From Zygnema circumcarinatum (lineage: Eukaryota > Streptophyta > Zygnematophyceae > Zygnematales > Zygnemataceae), in assembly GCA_037447605.1 (NCBI GenBank), contig CM074806.1:111417-175416 (forward strand): a stretch of 64,000 bases of DNA, in the 5' to 3' direction. The position numbers and the translations under genes were made by a program. The notes under the pieces were generated by a model. The model searched no databases and was not told the DNA's origin. It saw only the letters and a program-made list of their open reading frames with translations. The number at the start of each line of letters is the position of its first letter. The stretch's first letter is position 1. This document shows positions 34,301 through 46,077 of the stretch, one piece after another.

Positions 34301-35052
34301 ACGAGACGGTGCTCGGGGTGCGTGGGGTCCGCCACGATGTGCCGCAGGTGGGCGCGCTCGAAGAGGTGTCTGCAAAACAACAACAACAACAACATGCTCG
34401 TCTCATGCTCATCTCATGCTCGCTCGGGGCTGGAGGAATCGATTCCATTTCAATTCCTTCAAGCTTTAGGGTTCAGAGCCATCAGAACTAGAGGGTTTTG
34501 GTCGAATGTACACAGATAATTTCATGTGTGCCTGCCTGAGGGTCTGAGGGCTGTCATGGCGCGACGACCCCTGAACCCCAACTTCTTCAACAAGCCCATC
34601 CGCCCCAATTCCCCAACTCATCGCCGCCAAACCCTAAGCCCTAACCCTGAAAACCCAAAGCATTGAACCCTCAACCCTAACCCTTCAACCCGCAACCCAA
34701 AACGTGCACTCTGAATCCGAAACCATAACCCTTAAACCCTCGACCCTCAACTCTGAACCCTACCCTCCACCCTAAATCATAACCTTTAAACCCTCGACCC
34801 ACAACTCTGAACCCTACCCTCAACCCTAAATCATAACCCTTAAACCCTCGACCCTCAACTCTGAGCCCTACCCTGAACCCCAACCTTCGCACCCTGCCCT
34901 GAACCCTGCATCCCAAACCCTAATCCCTGCCCCCCAACCTCTCACCCTTTGAGCAGTTTGGAGGTCTCGAAGCTCGCCTCCTTCGGCACCCTCACCGCGC
35001 GCAGCTCCAGGGACCGCTCAAAGCGCGCCACGTCGACACCGCCCGACGTCAT
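31368..35052 (-). CDS. TRM5: Trm5-type tRNA (guanine37-N1)-methyltransferase
   Basis: Methylates N1 of G37 next to the anticodon with S-adenosylmethionine, which prevents frameshifting. Nine exons: 35052-34946, 34369-34272, 34071-33967, 33753-33691, 33454-33381, 33172-32296, 32115-32009, 31757-31683 and 31493-31368; every junction keeps phase; 543 residues. Family features: [56 protein letters not shown], the SAM site [15 protein letters not shown] (about 226-239), [18 protein letters not shown], the catalytic-region [10 protein letters not shown], and the C-terminal [11 protein letters not shown] and [11 protein letters not shown]. An insert of about 120 residues rich in Gly, Glu and Ser (about 290-410) separates the DARDF motif from NLPA. 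The start lacks a clear targeting signal, so the compartment is open. It shares a G-box-rich divergent promoter with the HAD hydrolase gene. Confidence 0.93.
34620..34940. repeat. telomere-like minisatellite with 54-bp units in Trm5 intron 1
   Basis: CCCTAA/ACCCT-rich DNA. Three head-to-tail copies of a 54-bp higher-order unit begin CATAACC at 34724, 34778 and 34832, each holding CCTTTAAACCCTCGACCC-like and CAACTCTGAACCCTACCCT-like parts. 54 is a multiple of the 6-bp telomeric unit. Confidence 0.9.
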
Positions 35053-35369
35053 CTCCGCCGTCGTACAGACACGTGGCACTCTCCTACTCGTCCTCACTGC
35101 AACCGACCGCCACTTGGCGAGTGCACGTCCCGCGCTGGTCAACGAGGTGATGCCACGTGTCGCCGTGACGCGGACCGTCAAGGGCATGCTGTGACGTCGC
35201 CCTCCAAAGCCCTAAATCCCTTCCACGAGGGCATGCCACGTGTCGAGCGCTGAAAGGCTGGACCATAGACCCCGACCCTCCAGCACGGTACAGTTCTTCA
35301 GAGCTGTTCTATGCGCCTGGACCGTCAGCCTCACAAAGAACAGCGTGTTCGTGTCAGTCAACAGTTTCT
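35053..35369. promoter_or_regulatory. compact divergent promoter with G-boxes
   Basis: Only 317 bp separate the inferred ATGs of Trm5 (minus) and the HAD hydrolase (plus). CACGTG palindromes lie at 35070, 35154 and 35237 here, and five more at 35384, 35467, 35520, 35614 and 35645 within exon 1 and intron 1 of the HAD gene. CACGTG is the core bound by plant bZIP and bHLH factors; use here is inferred. Confidence 0.55.
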
Positions 35370-36410
35370 ATGATACGGCGCGCCACGTGTCCGTCAAATA
35401 TTTTAAACGCTCCTGTGGGCACAAGGAAATTGTCGTCACACGTGCGAGGACGGCCGTATGGCGGGCCACGTGGCACTCGCTGCGAGGGGAGCAGGGGCCG
35501 CAGCCACCGGCCGCGGCGCCACGTGGCGGCTTTACCCGGCTGCTATATCGCATCTCGCACGTGCGAACGGACAGGAGCTCTGCAGCGCAGCGGAGAAGGA
35601 GGCGGGTGGAGGCCACGTGGCGGACAGTGAGTGGAGGTGGGAGCCACGTGGAGGATCATGGGCGTGCATCCCCATGCACAAGATGCACAGCATGTCTGCA
35701 TGCATGCATGCATGTTTGTGTGAAATGTGCATTAGATTTGTCAGCCATGCATCCATGTATGCGTGTATACCCCCTACTTGTTTCGTGGTAATGTTCATCA
35801 CAGTCCTCTTCAGGTGCTTTAAAAAAATCCAGGACAGTCTAAAACCCTAGAAGCGCTCCTGAGTGCACATTGCAGGCACCCTGTGGGCATCGCCTTTGAC
35901 ATTGATGGCGTTCTGCTGCGCGGAAAGCGGCCCATTCAAGGCGCGCGGGAGGCCCTTCTGCGGCTTTTTGGCAGGGGGGACGCGCACTCTAGTAAGGCCA
36001 CTCTCTTGCATCTTCTAGTACTCATTTAAGGGAAGTCAAAATGTGGTGTTCATACTTGAAGATTTTCAAGAGATCTTTTGAACTTTGAAAACGATGATGA
36101 GCTCCCTTTCTCCTCGCCTTGTCTCTTGTCTCTCCCACTTCTCTGCCTTTCGTCTCTGGCCTTTACTCCCCCCCCTCTCCCCCTCCACGCTTCCCTTTCC
36201 CTTCCCTTCCCTCCCTCCCTCCCTCCCTCCTTCCCTCCTTCCCTCCCCTCCCTCCCTCCCTCCCGCAGGCCGACCCTTCCCTCTGCCTCACGTGTACCTC
36301 ACCAACGGCGGAGGCGTCACGGAGGCCGCAAAGGCCGCCGAGCTCTCCGCCCTTCTGGGCGTCCCCGTCACATCGGAACAGGTCGGCTTACCATCTCCTC
36401 TGCAGCAGGC

Positions 36411-36489
<79 letters not shown>

Positions 36490-38884
36490 CTTTCTCTCCA
36501 CTCGCTCTCCACTTCTCCTGCCCTCTCGCATTCCCACCGCCATTCTCCACTTTACTGACCCTCCCCCCTTCTTTCCTTTCTTGCCTATCCAATCCTTACT
36601 GGGCCATGGTGGGGCAGGTGTTATTGGGCCACACCCCTTTCAAAGCGTTGGCTAGCAGGTCCCTCTCTGTGCTCCTCTCCCTCGAATCCTCTCCCTTACA
36701 CGAGGCAGTGTGATCTGCGTAGCCGATTCCTCCAACCTCCCTTCTTTTAAGAAATTTTGAATCTCTTTGGAGAGAGTGGGAATCTGCAGATACAGAGAGA
36801 AACCCGTTCTCGCTGTTGGGAAGTACGATCCGAAAAGTGTGTTGGAGAATTATGGATTCAAGTGAGTACTCGTATTCCATTGATTTTTTTTTTTTTTTGA
36901 ATTTTTCTATTGTCACCTTTGTGTATTCTGTGTGTACCCCATTTGCATCCCAGTTTGTGTGCAATGTATAGTTAATGCAGTTTGTTAACGAATTCCTGCC
37001 CATTTGGCCAGGGCGGTATTTTCTATTGATGAATACGTGCTGAAATTCCCCAACATCGACCCACTGGCCCCATACAAACCGTGGATGCATTCCTCCATTA
37101 CTGATGACGCACCAACCGAACATAGAACTGATATTGACCCAATAGCCGCTGTATTTGTCGTTAGCGACCCCGTGGACTGGGGTCGAGAGATCCAGGTGAG
37201 ACCCTTCGTTTGCAGTTTTGATCAACTTTTTGCTTTTGATCAACTTTCTTAGTTAAGCTGATCCAGCTTTGTCATGACGCCTTGTTTAACATTTTCTTTT
37301 TTAAAATGTTTGTTTTTCTACAGCATTTTTACAATGTTGACGGTTACTTTATCGCAGGTGCTATGTGATGTTCTGCGCTCTGGAGGCTGCCCCGGCCTCA
37401 CTTCTGGAGAGCAGCCGGACCTATTTTTTGCTGCAGATGACCTCGAATATCAGGTGGGCCCTTAAGGCTTCGAGTTCGCTGTACGGTCCTAGTGGTTCTC
37501 GGGCATTAGAGATTGGAGGGGTCAAAGTGATCGATCGCGTGGGCGCAAGGTTAAGAAAAGTGAGAGAGAGAGAGAGAGAGGGGCTGGGGCACTGAGAGGC
37601 GAGGGGAGGGATGAGGTGGGGAGAGGGAGAGGAAGAGGGAGAGGGAGAGGGAGAGGGAGAGGGAGCTGTAACTGCTGGGCAGGAGGACAGGCAAAATTTC
37701 CGGTCCCGCGGTTTGGAATGGGCGCCTTTCGGGTGGCTCTGCAGACCCTTTTTGAGAAGTACGGACTTGGCATTTTTCCAGCCTTTACAGTATTTAAGGC
37801 TCTCTTATTCCAGTCAAATGTCGATCTTTATTTTCCAAATACGATCGTCTGCGCCTTTTCTTTATTTTCTCTTCCTCGTCTACCCCTCTTTTTTCGTTTC
37901 TCAGACTGACCGGTGAAGAGCTTAAGTACACTGTAGTCGGAAAACCTCTTCCCTCCGCATTCCAGGGAGCCGAACTTGCCCTCACTCGATTGGCCGACAG
38001 AATCCGGGCAGGGGGAGAAGTTTCCCGCTCTGCCCCCCACATGGAAAACGGGCCAGACCGCCGTTCCGCTGAGTGTGGTACGGATCCGACGGATTCCGTT
38101 GCGCATAACGGTTCCATGAACAAGAGGCGGAATTTTCGGAGGCTATACATGGTGGGAGATAATCCAGCGACCGACATCAGGGGAGCACTTGAGGTGAAGA
38201 AACTTGAGATGAGAGCGATGCAGATGGAAAGGGCGGGAGGGAGGATGAAGGAGAGAGGGCGTGAGTCGTGGGAGCATGAGGGGGGAGAGGGAGAGAGGTG
38301 AGAGAGGGAGAGGGGTTACGAAAGAGTGAGGGATAAAAAAGAGACGACCGAGCACGAAGGGAGACAGCAATAGAGGGTTGTTATGAAGGCACTTAAAAGT
38401 CGAGGGAATTGGTGAAAGTTGGTAGGAGGGAGCTGGGGGGGGGGAGGAGAGAGAAGGGCGGGAGAGGAGGTGAGTGAGTAGAATCGGCTAAGAATGAGGT
38501 TATTTATCCCGTTACAGCTCTTGACCTTTCTCTTGTTTCGTTTCTATGCCTTCTTTAAGTAATTTGTTTTTGTCCTGTTCGCATCAGGCGGGGCCGCCCT
38601 GGGTTGCAATTTTGACTCGGACGGGTGTTCACACACAGTCAGATAACCATCCAGTTTTTCCAGCGCACAAGGTATGGCTGAATTTCCATGCACATAGTTT
38701 CAGTTCCAGTTCCAGTTCCCCTTCTGTTGGCACCTCTCGGTTCTCATTGCCCCTGTTCCGGTTATCCCCTTCTCCGTTCCTTTTAATTTGACCCTTTCCT
38801 CCTCATATGGGGGTGGGAGAGCAGGTCGTCGACAGCATAGAGGGAGCGATTGACTTCATTGCGAAGCAGGAACAGCTTCCATGA
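35370..38884 (+). CDS. HAD-superfamily hydrolase, CECR5-like, probably mitochondrial
   Basis: Two-domain HAD phosphatase of the CECR5/HDHD5 type; physiological substrate unknown. Eleven exons: 35370-35626, 35876-35991, 36269-36381, 36618-36658, 36790-36861, 37012-37195, 37358-37453, 37691-37758, 37905-38193, 38588-38671 and 38825-38884; 459 residues. Motif I is GIAFDIDGVLL (Asp94, Asp96), followed by RGKRPIQGAREAL. VYLTNGGGVTE gives the threonine motif. VLLGHTPFKAL, KPVLAVGKYDPKSVLENYGF and DEYVLKFPNIDPLAPYKP are family blocks. Motif IV is YMVGDNPATDIRGA, then VAILTRTGV. Exon 1 was chosen because its frame reaches the donor at 35627 in the phase needed by exon 2. It encodes ~85 Arg/Ser/Gly-rich residues without acids early on, like a presequence, but this exon is the least certain part. 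Confidence 0.88.
36413..36496. repeat. (CT)n microsatellite in HAD-hydrolase intron 3
   Basis: About 75 bp of CT starting some 30 bases after the donor at 36382, on the sense strand. Confidence 0.95.
37625..37665. repeat. GGGAGA hexamer repeat in HAD-hydrolase intron 7
   Basis: About six tandem GGGAGA units, just upstream of the exon 8 acceptor at 37690. Confidence 0.85.
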
Positions 38885-39656
38885 CGCAGTTTCCCGTTTT
38901 CAGTTTCGACACTTTTCCAGCTTCTATCCGTTATTGGGCCTCCCTCTTTTCGAGCATGTTCTTTGAGTTTTTGGTTCAAAAACACGGTGGCTGCATAATA
39001 TGCTCCGTGATAGACGCGTCAAAAGTGGATGCCCTCTTTGTATTATTCAAAAAAATAGAGGTGGAATAGTCGCCAAATGCCTACTAGTAATTGCAGTTTT
39101 GCCCTGAATTTTTTTCGCCGCAAAGTATGCGCTGTAAGGTAAAAGACAGGAAATTAGGACGACGATGAGCCAGATATTCTCCTTTGGTCACAAGTTTATG
39201 GTTTTCTTAATAACTTTATGCAACATTGTCTGCTGTTGTACCAAGAGCCATCACCCCCCACAACTCTGTCAAGACCTGCACCCTCACGTCCGCATGCCCG
39301 GACAGACCCTTTCCCAAAAAAGAAAGTAAAATACATATGTTGGCCATCGGCGAATTTCTACAATTCTGACACGCTACATATGACAGAGCAGCGTAGTCGT
39401 TGATCTGAACAGTGAACGGAACAGCAGAGAACAGCGTCCAGCCATTCAAGAATCGTGACGGGCATCCAGTGACACTTTCGTTCCAGTTGCCGTCCCGTTC
39501 CAGTTCCGCACGTTCGGCACATGGAACAGGCAGGCCGCCCTGCAGGAGCGGTGCAGGGGGGAATCTCCAGCGAGGAGAGGAGAAGAGAGCTCTGCTTAGA
39601 GCGACCTGCTTGGAATCCTGCGTCTGCTGCAGCAAGAGACCTGTCGAAGGTCCGCC
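38885..39656. other. intergenic region upstream of COX5C
   Basis: 3' flank of the HAD hydrolase, then a likely promoter and leader for COX5C. No reading frame with recognisable features. Confidence 0.45.
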
Positions 39657-40332
39657 ATGGCACATCCCAAGGCAGCGACCCTCGCTGGAGCGACGAAGGT
39701 GGCTCAGAAAGGCCCCAAACTTGTGCAGGAGATTATAATGGGCATCGGTCTTGGATTCGTGGGTAAGCGTGCTTACGTGGAAATCAGGGTTAGTGAGGTA
39801 TTTTTTGGTTCTTTTCGTTTTCCCTACCTTCTGAAAATGGAAAGTTCGTTGGCTGTTAAGTTGTGTCAGGGTTAACGGGCTTCGTGAGGAGGTTTGGGCG
39901 AACCCTAGAATGCCTCTTCGTTTTCGGATTAGCTGCTGCTTTTCTTCTGCTGCTGTGTTTGGGACTTCTAGGTTTCGTAGGATTTCGGGATATGACGGAT
40001 ATAGGTCGTCTGGAAAACCTAAAATGTCAGTGATTGCAGCTGCACGGCTGCTGAAATGGATAATCTCTGTCCGTCTTACTGAACAAGTTATGCAAATTTA
40101 TTACTTCGTGGCTGGCATACAAGAAAGCGACAGTTTCTGTCTCTTGAACATGCAGCCCTTTTGTTTCAGACCTTTTCACTTCAATGTTTTCTGTTAAAAA
40201 ATGTGATAAATGCATGTGTCACGTCACGCAGGAGGAGCTGTTTGGAAAATGGCTCATCTGAACCTTCGGAGAAAGTCGGAAGATCTTTACACCACGCTGG
40301 AACAAGACCCTACTGCCACCATCCCGCAGTAA
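39657..40332 (+). CDS. COX5C: cytochrome c oxidase subunit 5C
   Basis: Small nuclear-encoded subunit of mitochondrial complex IV found in plants. Two exons, 39657-39762 and 40232-40332, join in phase 1 to give 68 residues, close to the family length of about 64. A single transmembrane helix (EIIMGIGLGFVGGAVWKM, about 25-42) is preceded by a basic region (KVAQKGPKLVQ) and followed by AHLNLRRKSEDLYTTLEQ, matching the known order of helix, basic loop and short acidic tail. No cleavable presequence, as is usual for this subunit. The intron of about 470 bp splits the helix. Confidence 0.9.
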
Positions 40333-41411
40333 ACGGTTTACGAGGGTACGCACAATCTTTTTCCTACTCATAATCACCAACTGGCTGAAGTGTTTTGCGT
40401 TCATAAACGTTTTATTGTTTATCTAATCAATTTTGCATTATTTTCTAATCTTTTTGGAGCTTGACATGTAAATTGGGGATTGACGATGTTGCTCAGCTAG
40501 AATAAGTGCATAACCAGCAAAAGATATCTCATCTGTAGAAGCATGTTTAAAGAGTGTGGCAGCATTCCTCACGCATATGTTGGAAAGGATGGTTTAAGGA
40601 ATTTGGTTTCGTTGGTTTGCAAGGAGGGGCAGAGAGGGAGGGAGCCGAAGATCAAAGAGATGGGAAGGGAGGGGGGTGGTAGGACCGAGATTGAGCGAAA
40701 GGAGAGGAGAGCAACTTATGTTATTTTTGAGCAAGCAAGGAGAATAGTGAGGAATAGTCTGTGCTTGTAGGGACAGGGGAGAGCGGGAAACACATGCAAA
40801 AGGGGGACTTTTGTGTTATGCCTAAACTCCTCGACTGAATGGGGTCTTTTCCTGTGCAGGCTTCGACATGAACAGCATTGGCATTCGCGGGCTATTGAAG
40901 GAACTGTTCGTGTCGACGATTAGGCAGAGCAGTACTGTAGCATTTTGTTGAATATTCAGTTTTTTCATTACGGATGTGCTTCCCTCCTCGACAGAACTGT
41001 ATAAGACGATGGGATGACTTCCATTCTGCAGCATTCGAGGTTTGTGGAGTCATGAGGACTTCTGCATCAAGACAGAGAAGAATATGTGTTAAGGGCACTT
41101 TCACATCATTAAAACCAAAAATTGCATAGATAGTCAACGGCTGTATCGACTGTCTCCAGCTTCTTGGAATCATTCAGTGCCTTTGTTGTTGTCGCCTGAT
41201 TTGATATGAGAATTTGAAAGCTTGCTTGTCAATTGCTACTTTCAGCAAATGACATTTTTCACATGCGAAAATCTCGCTTGAAGAAGTCGAGAAACACAAG
41301 TTGAGACCGAAAAGTGGGGGAGAAGTTAATGTACAGTAACAGGTGAAACACAGTCAAAAAGTGGGCCCTTCCAACCTCTGCATTCTCAGCTCCTCCCATC
41401 AAACCCTACCT
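40333..41411. other. intergenic region between convergent COX5C and FAD monooxygenase genes
   Basis: AT-rich with a short GA-rich part (40625-40700). No gene supported. The stretch after the CAG at 40860 resembles a 3' UTR exon, but this cannot be shown. Confidence 0.4.
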
Positions 41412-44385
41412 CTACTGAACAAAAAGAGCTCCAAGATACGCGAGCAAGTGAGCAGGGTCTGCCTCAGAAGATCGGTAGGCAACATGGTGATCGGGCCTCA
41501 CAACATGGACCCTAAAGCGATCCCCGACGCAGGTTCTGGAGAAAATGTCCTCTGTGTCCATCACTATCCAGAGGGCAAAACTGTCCTCCATCTGCCGACC
41601 CTTCCTGGACTTGTTCACGATTTGGAGCGGAGTCCAAAGAATGGTGTCATGACGTGCCATGGCTGCTAACCTAGACGTGCTATCTTCAAGTCCAGGCGTC
41701 GGAATAACCCAACGAATTGTTACGTAGGGCCAATACCGAATTAACACACTGGAGACGATGAATTGCATATGCTTCATGTCCATTGTAGAAGGTTCGAGCC
41801 CCGGAAACAGCACAACGTGGTGAGAGCAGCCCGACATCGCCTGATGGAATCGAGAAATTTCAAGGAGGGGAGTGTGCTTCATCTCGTTAGAGTGTGCCAG
41901 TTGAACTCCAAAAGTTGCAATGGGGAAGTCAGGGAGTTTGTTTCCTGGTGCCACTCCCTTCCCTGATAAAGTGCAAAAGTTGTTTGAGCAAAGACTGAGA
42001 ACGTTACGCGGTTGGTGATCTTCCACTATGGGGCTGCCTACATAAGCAGCCCCTAGCTGGGAAGCTCCAAGGAGGAGAGCTCTGCGAGCTGGAGCATAAG
42101 TCTGGAGGAGAATAGCACGAAGTTTCCGATTGATCCTTTCATAAAATGTATGGCGGAATGCCATTCGTGTAGCTTCATCCGTTCCCATCAAAACCTAACC
42201 CCAGAAAACAGACCAGTCCACGCGTCTCTTGAGCGGCAGTGTTTTAGCTCATATGATATGAATAATCAGAGCGCTATATGATATGAATAATCAGAGCGCT
42301 AGATGATAAAGGAACATTTGTGAGGAGATAAAGCATGCAGGAAGTAAGCGAATAAGGTGAAAGACCCACCAGAAAATTCGTCAAGAGGACAAGGGACGCA
42401 AATGATTCATATATTCTAGGATCATAGGGGACTTCAATTTCCCACCTTTTTTGCAATCTTTCGTCGCTCCGCATCATAACTGTCGAGGAGGTGAGGGGAC
42501 GCAATGCCTCTCCAAACTAAGGCCAGTTTCCAGGTCAAGTTTGCGACATCTTGAATCCCCATATTGAGGCCCTGAGCTCCGACCGGACTGTTCACATGTG
42601 CTGCGTCTCCAGCGAACAACACATTTCCCTCTCGATATTTCTCGATGATCCTCATGTGAATTCTGAAGGTTGACAACCAAAGAGGATTATGTGCAACCAT
42701 TTTTATAGGACACACTCGTGCTATATGTCGTTGGAGCTCGATGAAATCTGCGGGATTCCAAGGCTTCATTTCTTCTACATGGTCAACATCTGCAGGGGAC
42801 GCGTAAAGTTGGAGAATAGATCGTTTTCGAACTGCCAAATCGATCCCATAGATCGTTTCTTCCAGCGGTGCCGGTTCCTTACACTTCCCTTTCTCCTCCT
42901 CCTTTATTTTCTTATCTGGAATCGCCGAAAGGGCTTCTACTATTTTAGGCCACGTAGCTTCAGACGGACCATCGATGATGTCAAACACCAAACGATAATA
43001 ACCCTCGTTTCCAAATGGAATGACGATCATCATGTCTTTACTTCCCTTGAAAAAGAAGCGCACACGTGTGTTGTCAAGTTCCCAGTTGAGTTTGACATCA
43101 GCTAACATGAGCTTCATAGGATATCGCACCCCTTTGAAGGAAAGGCCCAAAGCATCGCGGATCGTGCTACGGTGTCCATCGCAGGCGACCACATATGAAC
43201 AGTTGACAGTTTCAAAGCTGCCGTCGTGGTTCCGTGCAGAAAGTTCCACCTTATCCTTGTCCTAAAAGCCAAAAAAAAACCAGTCAAGAGGCAAAAAATA
43301 GAGATCAGTCGACTGCGGGTTGCAGCCCTGTCAAGAATAGAAGCCTCTGGAAATCATGTTTACATGCTCGATCGATACAGAAAGTGGCAGGAAATAAGGC
43401 TCCCTTTGAGGTGCACAGGAAGCCTTGCTAGGTTTTCCTATCACGATGAAAATAACAAGCTTTCCCAAGAAACATTTCAGATGCTGAAAAACGTTCAAAA
43501 GCTGCTGAATTCATACAAAAAACGGCTGGGGCTGAAAAACAAACGAATCAGCTACTGTTAAGTGACAGCCAGATTTAAAAGTCTGCATAGACTGGATTTA
43601 CATACTTGACCAAATAAAGTAACCTTTTTATTCCACTCAACATTTACTGCAAGCTGCGTAAGCTTCCGCAGAAGAATTTCCTCAGTTCTGGACTGCTCTA
43701 AAGTGAGTGCAAATGGATAATGGGTCTGCCCTGGACCATGTGATCCGTTTAGTTCATCGAAGCTAACGTCCAGCTCGAGGTAGCCGTCAATGTACCCCTG
43801 CAACCCCTGCACGATTTCACAATTCGGAATACTCAGTTCAGAGTGACTTAAATGATTCATTAGTCCTTTGAGAACTGCAATACTGACTCGTTAGCTTGAC
43901 TTCAATTAGCGTTCCAGGTGTAGAACAGAACCCCAGTCTATTCGGAAACAGACAACAGCATTCCGTGGAGCGGATGGAATCAATGAAAGTAAATTCAAGT
44001 CGAATTCTTAAAGGATAGCGTTTGTTTACACCCTTTAAGGGACTATGTAAAGGAATCTTGCAGACAGACTAGCAGTCTACTTGGCAGAGGAAATCCTGTG
44101 CAAAAGTCACGCGTTCATACATAGTACACAATGCTTTCCTGCCCACCGTCTTCATACCTTCACTTTGTGCCCTTCGGCCATCAAATCTTCAACCACTCCG
44201 ATATCGTCAAACACCTCCAATGTCTTTGGCATAATCCCCAGAGCCTTCGACTTGCTCGTTGGTCCATTCTTCTTTTCAAAGATACGAAGAGGTGCTCCAT
44301 ACCGAGCTAGTAAACACGCAGCAGTGAGCCCCACAGGGCCTGCGCCAACCACTGCTATCGGCAGACGCGAGCTTCCGCTGCTCAT
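41412..44385 (-). CDS. FAD-dependent aromatic-ring monooxygenase (PheA/TfdB type)
   Basis: Group A flavoprotein hydroxylase family (phenol and pentachlorophenol monooxygenases, MHP-CoA hydroxylases): uses NAD(P)H and O2 to hydroxylate aromatics. Four exons, 44385-44158, 43806-43606, 43261-42446 and 42194-41412, all phase 0; about 675 residues. The FAD dinucleotide fold is IAVVGAGPVGLTAACLLARYG (GxGxxG at 14-19), the DG motif is VVACDGHRSTIRDALGL, and the FAD ribityl (GD) motif is VLFAGDAAHVNSPVGAQGLN. The C-terminal part ends VHVVRPDHHVAYRS, as in the thioredoxin-like domain of this family. Exon 2 could instead start at 43797, three codons shorter. Substrate unknown; an acquired fungal or bacterial origin is possible but untested, and the introns show it is well integrated. 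Confidence 0.88.
42251..42300. repeat. perfect 25-bp tandem duplication in monooxygenase intron 3
   Basis: ATATGATATGAATAATCAGA followed by GCGCT occurs twice head to tail without a mismatch (42251-42275 and 42276-42300). Confidence 0.95.
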
Positions 44386-46077
44386 TTTTCAGAGGAAAGT
44401 GATGCAGCGACCCGTAACACATTGGCAGAGCAGCTTTTGAAGAGAACGATTTTCACCTCCTTTCCGGACACAAAATTAATACGCGCAGTCAGACAAAGCA
44501 TTGCTGCTGCAATATTCGTACAGGACTATGATGGAGAGTTCCATTTCAAAGAGGAGACCACCGTCCATGCTCCTTCGCATGCAAGAGCATGCACCCGCAG
44601 CGGCTTTTAAGACAGCTGCACGTTAACAGATATGAGATTAGAGGTTCTCACTAAACAAACAAGAAAAAGTACTGAGAGAAAGCACAGAGTAAGTTACGGT
44701 AGCATCAAACCGAACGGAAGTTCAATCAAACAACCAACTTCTTAAACAAACCCAAAAAGGAAACACCCAATTATCCACAATGCCACATCGTTCCCACCAA
44801 ATACCAGATGTAACTGAAACCAATGGACCCATTGGAGTCTGATGTAGGGCCTTTTTTGCGCCCTTCCAAGGCCAACATTCACCATGCTTTCAATGTTTTC
44901 CTATGCAGTTTTCCACACAAAAGCAACCGTCAGGTTCAACTTTCTGCTTGTCTTTTTAACATTCTTGAATCGCTCAACGCAGTTGAACAGTACGATTCCA
45001 AGGCATGCAAGCTCCATGTTGTTCCGTTGTTGCATGTCCTTCTAAAGCGCTTGTTGGTCCACAAGAGGTTGCAGCGCTCCGTACAGGATAGAAGGGATGT
45101 GTCTGATCCTGTTATTTTTAAAGAGGAAATAAATTTCACAAAAGTCAGCACCATATGTACAGGGTGCAAAAGCCAAAACGCGGGGGTGCAGTAGAATTAT
45201 CCGTACACGGGATTGCCGTACAGCACGGCGCAAATGCCGTACATTCCGCCGGCGCCGCCGGCGTTTGCAAGAGAATTCGGGCAGACCGAAAAAGGTCGGC
45301 AAAGTCTGTCAGGCTGCCCGTGCGACTCGAGCGACGTCGCCTGCTCGAGTCGTCGGCGAATCGCAGCGCTGTAGGCCTTCGCCCGTGCGACAAAAGGAAG
45401 TCGCAATTGCCCCGTATTTTTTTTAAAATTTTCATCTGCCCTTGGTTACATGTGGTCGCCCTTGTTCCAACTTCATTTCACGGAAACCGTCGTAGACAAC
45501 AGCGACGGAACGGCGCGACGGAACGGCGCTATTGGATCCCGGGAAGGGGCCCTTCCGATAAAGTAATACGGACGAACTTTATGAAGGTACCGTTAGATAA
45601 AGTAACACACGGCGAATCTCGGGAAGGCGGCGTCCGATAAAGTGAGCCGGGACCGGTTCTTTGGAAGGGACCCTCTCGATAAAGTGATGTGATGCGAACA
45701 TTGTGGAAGGGGGCTTTCGATAGAGTGATGCGAGGCGAATCCTGGGAAGGGGCCCTTCGAGAACTGCTGACAGCTATGGATTTAGTAGACTGCATTGCGA
45801 AGGAAGAAAGAGAGGGAAAGGGGCTCTTTCAGCCGTCTTTTCTTAGATAGCCACGGGGTTGCGAGGCCCAGTTGATGAATTCATTTTGGAAAATGTCAAT
45901 TCCTGTACGATTTGGAGTTAAGTGAGAAATGTCCTGATGGATACGTATCAGAGAATGAAGTTTTGGATCTTGGATTGATTCGAATGACAATGAATGCTTG
46001 TCAGGGAAGGAAATGAAACGGGGCTGAACAGGTTATGGCAGGCGTGAGAGAATAATTGAGAGGTGCAATTTGCAGAA
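44386..46077. other. intergenic region with a GC-rich block and 40-bp repeats
   Basis: Upstream of both the monooxygenase (minus) and the PH-domain gene (plus). A GC-rich part on the minus strand (45197-45406) reads as about 69 residues ending GGMYGICAVLYGNPVYG and might be a terminal exon, but no family was recognised. GTAC motifs occur near 45200-45240. Tandem repeats follow at 45540-45760. Confidence 0.35.
45540..45760. repeat. five degenerate ~40-bp tandem repeats
   Basis: The core CGATAAAGTGATG (with variants) recurs at 45557, 45596, 45636, 45678 and 45719, spaced 39-42 bases. Each copy also has a GGGAAGGGGCCCTT-like arm before the core. Confidence 0.85.

Noticed and set aside
34677-34916. 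Minus-strand open frame with an 18-residue repeat
   Set aside because: Generated by the telomere-like minisatellite in Trm5 intron 1, not by a gene.
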